Assembly (NCBI GenBank): GCA_020064725.1
Contig: JAGTWJ010000010.1
Location: forward strand, 992,001-1,056,000
Length of the DNA: 64,000 nt
Origin: Drechslerella dactyloides
Taxonomy: Eukaryota > Ascomycota > Orbiliomycetes > Orbiliales > Orbiliaceae
Direction: 5' to 3'
Shown: positions 60,492 through 64,000 of the stretch, one piece after another
How the letters are laid out: the number at the start of each line of letters is the position of its first letter
Numbering within the stretch: the first letter of the stretch is position 1
Made by a program: the position numbers and the translations under genes
Notes under the pieces: generated by a model
The model's database searches: none
Told to the model about the DNA's origin: nothing
The model's input: only the letters and a program-made list of their open reading frames with translations

Positions 60492-61586
60492 TTATTTCGT
60501 AGTATTGTTATTCTTCAGCACGCTGAGAAAGTCGACGGCGGCCGGATTCTCCGTGCTCTTCGCCGTCTGCTGCCCCGCGTACCCAAACGAGCTCATGGGC
60601 CCCGGCTGCAAGACGCCAAACCTGTCCGCCGTCCGCTTCGTCTCATCGCTCGCAAGACGCGCCGAACGCATCGACCCGCCCGTCAACGCATCCCTCATCG
60701 TCTTCAAGATGACCTCCTCGTGGTAATAACCCGTCACGAGCTCCTCGTTCGCCATCCGCTGTAGGATATCCCGCGTGTCCGGCGGCATCACGACCGATGT
60801 CTCAGCGGTCGCCGTGGCGCTGAATTGGTTGTGGATCGCCTCGTCGAGCTGGGACTCCGAGACGATAAAGTCGTGCGAACGGATGTACAGTTCGTGCAGC
60901 TCGTTGCGGCGCTCAACGATCTTGGATTCCTCGGCGGCGATGTAGCGTTGTCGGGAGGCGGCAAGGCGCTCCGCGCGGTCCGGGTCTTCGAGCTTGTGCT
61001 TTGTGTGCAGCGCGGAGAGAACGGACGGGGTCGTCAGCGTAGCGATCTCCGGGTCGTCCTGGGCGAGGAGGGCGGCGCGCAGTTCCTGTTTGGCGCGGCT
61101 GCGGCGGGCGACGTGGGATTCGCGCTGGGCGGTCTGCGCGTGGAGCTCGAGGAGGCCGTCGCGGATGTTGCGGCGGCGGGACTCGGCCATGCGGGCTTTC
61201 CAGGAGATGTAGGACTTCTGGGTCGCCGGCGTGTCCTCGCTGGGTTGGGAGGCGCGGGAGGGCTCCTTGGACAGGTTGGCGAGGTATTCCGGCGTCGTTT
61301 TCGGCGTGTTCGGCCTGAAGATCTTGCGGGGGATTGGGCGCTTGCCTTTCGGGCGGGGCTGCCAGGCGGGGTAGCGCTGCGGGGGGAACGGGATGTCGAC
61401 GTAGTGCGGGCTGTAGGGGGAGATTGTCGCTGGGGAGACCGTGGAGGCGTCAGTGGAGACGTCCGTGGAGGGGGAGTCGGCGGGGGAGGGGGTGCTGCTG
61501 AAGGAGCGGAGAGGGACGAGCGGCCGGAGATGGCGGCTGCAAGACCGGCAGACGAAGGCCGACGAGGAGGAGAGAGCCGCCGCCAT
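60492..61586 (-). CDS. PET123: Mitochondrial small ribosomal subunit protein mS26 (Pet123)
   Basis: A 364-aa intronless gene. Mature features typical of fungal Pet123/mS26: PPQRYPAWQPRPKGKRPIP, then TPEYLANL, SWKARMAESRRRNIRDGLLE, and a long charged helical region with ERRNELHELYIRSHDFIVSE. The N-terminus MAAALSSSSAFVCRSCSRHLRPL followed by RSFSSTP is a mitochondrial targeting sequence. I place the start at the ATG at 61586, because upstream in-frame codons lack conservation and run into the divergent promoter. The protein belongs to the small subunit of the mitochondrial ribosome. It is divergent from the WD40 gene (350 bp apart) and convergent with the aminotransferase (220 bp). Confidence 0.85.
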   Translation of the reverse strand: MAAALSSSSAFVCRSCSRHLRPLVPLRSFSSTPSPADSPSTDVSTDASTVSPATISPYSPHYVDIPFPPQRYPAWQPRPKGKRPIPRKIFRPNTPKTTPEYLANLSKEPSRASQPSEDTPATQKSYISWKARMAESRRRNIRDGLLELHAQTAQRESHVARRSRAKQELRAALLAQDDPEIATLTTPSVLSALHTKHKLEDPDRAERLAASRQRYIAAEESKIVERRNELHELYIRSHDFIVSESQLDEAIHNQFSATATAETSVVMPPDTRDILQRMANEELVTGYYHEEVILKTMRDALTGGSMRSARLASDETKRTADRFGVLQPGPMSSFGYAGQQTAKSTENPAAVDFLSVLKNNNTTK

Positions 61587-61936
61587 CGTCGTTGAAGCCG
61601 CAGTCGACGGCAATGGCGGGTGAAGGGAAAAGTGGATGTCGTGATGCTTGAAGCTGAGGTTGAGGCCTGACGTTGGAGAAATTTCGAAATGCGTTGCGGG
61701 TGTTGTGGAACCGGCAGCCGGACAAACGGGAAATTTCTCACGTGACGGCGGGTTATTTACGTTGAAAGCCGCGCCGCGTCGCCCGCCAGCGATCCGGTCA
61801 ACCTCGTCCCTCTTTCTGGCAGGCATCCATCTCGAAGACCGCTGTTCTTCCAATCACCGCCGAACCAGCTCTGAGAACATGACATAGCGCAGTCCGCACG
61901 AGTACACCCTTGCCATACACTCCACCACAGACAGCA
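61587..61936. promoter_or_regulatory. Divergent promoter, mS26 and WD40 genes
   Basis: 350 bp between two divergent starts. It contains TCACGTGAC at about 61738-61746, an E-box-like CACGTG palindrome that could bind a bHLH factor and serve both genes. No TATA box was noticed. Confidence 0.5.
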
Positions 61937-64000
61937 ATGTCGAAGCGGCATCACGGCCGGCCGGCCAAGCATGCCAGCGAAGCCCCCTCCAAGTCCGACT
62001 GGAAGGTCATCGTGACGACAGCGACAAAGGTCAACGTCTGGAACGGCGTGAACGAGCGGTACGACACCGTCTTCACGTCCGGCACCGAGGGGATCGTGTC
62101 TGCCAAGCTCGCCAAAGAAGGTACCATCCACCATATACTCTTCAGACGGCCTTTTCTACACATACCTACCACCTGTATCGGTTATATTGGGGGTGGATGG
62201 GTTTGCTGATGTTGGGTGTCTTTCTGACAGGGAACGTCCTGGCTGTGGCCGGCTCGCAGGTCGTCCTGCTGCACAAGATCGAAAAGGGGCAGCAGCAATC
62301 GTATAAACTGAAGGGCGCAGATGTACGGTTTCCATTCTACAAACCTGCTGCACGAGTTTAATCGCTGACGGTTATGGTACATTACTGATGCTGCGCAGGC
62401 CACCCGCCTCCTCGAGTACGCTGCCGACGGCAAGAGCATCTTCCTCAACAGTTCCATCCGCAATGCGATCCAAACCTACAATGTCCGGGACGACAAGATT
62501 GCCGAGAGCCTCAAACCCCACCCTTCGCCCGTCACCTGCTTCGCCACCTCCCTCGACTCGACGCTCATCATCTCGGCCTCCGAGAACCCGCCGACAGTCC
62601 ACATCGACAACATCGGTCTTCGGACGACCACTCAGCTGAAGCCGCGGGCGTCCGACGGCAAGGTCATCCTGTCGGCCTTCCACCCGACGAGGAAGAATGT
62701 CTTCTTGCTAGCCTTCGCGGACGGCGTACTGGCGGCGTATGACTACAGCAAGGCGAGCAAGACCGGGAACCACATACATGCCTTCGGCCATTTGCACGAT
62801 GCCATGATGGGCGGGAACGGGATGACCGCGGCGGAATTCATCCCGGGGTCGCAGACCAGGGCTATCACAGCCGGGGAAGACGGGCGAGTTATGATACTAG
62901 ACTTTGATAAACGGGACGTCGTGGGTAGTTTCCACATCGGTGCGCCGGCAACCTGTCTCTCCGTCCGAGGCGATGAAAGCGGGAGGCGCGGCGGCGGGAA
63001 ATGGCGGGTAGCCGTAGGCACGTTGCACGGGTGGTGTTACGTCTACGATCAAGATGGGAGCAAACTGCACGAGGTCCAGGTGGATCGTGAAGGGAATAAG
63101 GTACTCGAGGTCAAGTGGAAGTTCGGGGACGTTAAGCTGCCTGTCACCGCGGCGAGCGCCCCGCAAGGATCCCCGAGGAAGGCGAGCAGTTCGCTGCCCG
63201 TCTCGACCGCTCGCACGCCGCAGGCGTCGAAGTTCAAACAGCCGCTCCAAAAACTGACGGAAGACCCGATCGTACCGGCGGAGAAGCCTGCCGTCCCGCT
63301 CCAGTTCCCGGAATCACCAAAGGTCTCCCGCTTCAATGCGAACAAGCCGCTGCCAAAGCCACCTCCGACGCAGCAGGCTGCGAGAGGCGAGGATTCCTCC
63401 TGGGACGACACGTCGGAAGAATTTAAGGAACAGAAACCCGCGTGGGAGGACCTGCAGAACACGTACACCGCTGACTACATGAGCATCTTCTCGCCGGTCA
63501 AGAATGAGCCCGTGCGGCATTCGCCGAGGCGTAGCGCCCGGCTGAGCATCCGCTCGGCGACCTCGCCGCAGAAGGGAGGGGAAGACAGGATCGAGGCGTT
63601 GATCAAGCAGGATGAGGAAGGTCTGCTACGACCCAGCGTGTCGTCGCCGTCGCTTACGGTGAGCAAGCCTCGGACACCCGGGAAGAAGAAGGTCGGCGCT
63701 TCAGCGCTGCCGAAGCCGCGATCTGTGAAAAAGGAGCCGGTCAAGCATGAACGCAAAGCAAACGCCACGGCGAGTAGGCCGCCGCTCGAACCGACGCCCG
63801 AGGTAACGGAGGTCAAGCCGCAAGTCCCCACCAAGAACACTCCTAAGCCGGAGCCACCCGTGGTACGAGACTTTGCCCTCCAGCCAGCCCCTTCACTGCC
63901 GTCCGCGCCGCCGACGGAGAACAAGGCCGTCGAAGACTTCCGTAAGGTCCGCGCGAAGTTCGAGTCCGGGCACAGCCACCCCGTGCTGTCGCTCTTCTCC
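61937..64000 (+). CDS. WD40-repeat protein, 3' end beyond the window
   Basis: Three exons are visible: 61937-62120, 62231-62322 and 62399 to the window edge, with introns of 110 and 76 bp. The frame is open to the last base, giving 626 residues so far. Residues about 20-375 form WD-like blades (WKVIVTTATKVNVWNG, VLAVAGSQVVLLHKI, ITAGEDGRVMILDFDKR and others). A long Pro/Ser/Lys-rich linker follows, with HSPRRSARLSIRS and several SP/TP sites, then a charged segment VEDFRKVRAKFESG. I do not recognise a named family with certainty. The layout of an N-terminal WD40 propeller plus a phosphosite-rich tail recalls NEDD1, the gamma-tubulin adaptor, but other scaffolds share it. Exon 3 is not cut by any stop. 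Confidence 0.8.

Overview
The window looks like nuclear DNA of a filamentous ascomycete (Pezizomycotina). The recognisable genes carry short introns of about 54-200 bp with GT..AG ends and CTRAC-like branch points. They encode typical fungal proteins: a Duo1 DASH subunit, a Ran1-type kinase, Pet123/mS26, an Izh-type haemolysin III protein and Prp4 kinase. I cannot name the species. Gene density is low, with twelve host genes in 64 kb, most of them between 34.5 kb and the right end.

Layout. 1-15.4 kb: no recognisable host gene, but two identical 1,313-bp Tc1/mariner-like (IS630-superfamily) DNA transposons in the same orientation (2096-3408 and 13226-14538), each with an intact 366-aa transposase. 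15.4-17.3 kb: one Ran1-like protein kinase with a TATA box and a long pyrimidine-rich leader. 17.3-34.5 kb: a 17-kb stretch with no recognisable gene, holding a short inverted-repeat element. 34.5-40.8 kb: Prp4 spliceosomal kinase (-), TMA7 (+, divergent from Prp4) and a haemolysin III/Izh membrane protein (-). 40.8-46.7 kb: AT-rich spacer with microsatellites and two more small inverted repeats. 46.7-64 kb: dense housekeeping block. It holds an unknown basic Ser/Thr-Pro-rich protein (-), Duo1 (+), a CSN8/PSMD8/eIF3K-domain protein (-), dolichol-phosphate mannosyltransferase (+), a small predicted secreted Thr/Val-rich protein (+), methionine aminopeptidase 1 (+), an ACC-synthase-like aminotransferase (+), mS26 (-) and the first part of a WD40-repeat protein (+) that runs off the right edge.

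The host genes do not form a pathway cluster. They are ordinary housekeeping functions (splicing, ribosome, kinetochore, glycosylation, protein N-terminal processing, cell-cycle kinases). Divergent pairs that may share promoters are Prp4/TMA7, CSN8-domain/DPM1 and mS26/WD40. All coding models with introns were assembled by eye from splice signals, reading phase and family conservation.

The most interesting signals are mobile. The 1.3-kb transposon is flanked in both copies by 5-bp direct repeats (CCTGG, CCGGC) instead of the TA expected for Tc1/mariner, has palindromic CACCCGGGTG termini, and is strongly CpG-depleted relative to its surroundings. A separate family of small inverted-repeat elements built on TTTACGAGAC / GTCTCGTAAA is scattered through the gene-poor DNA.
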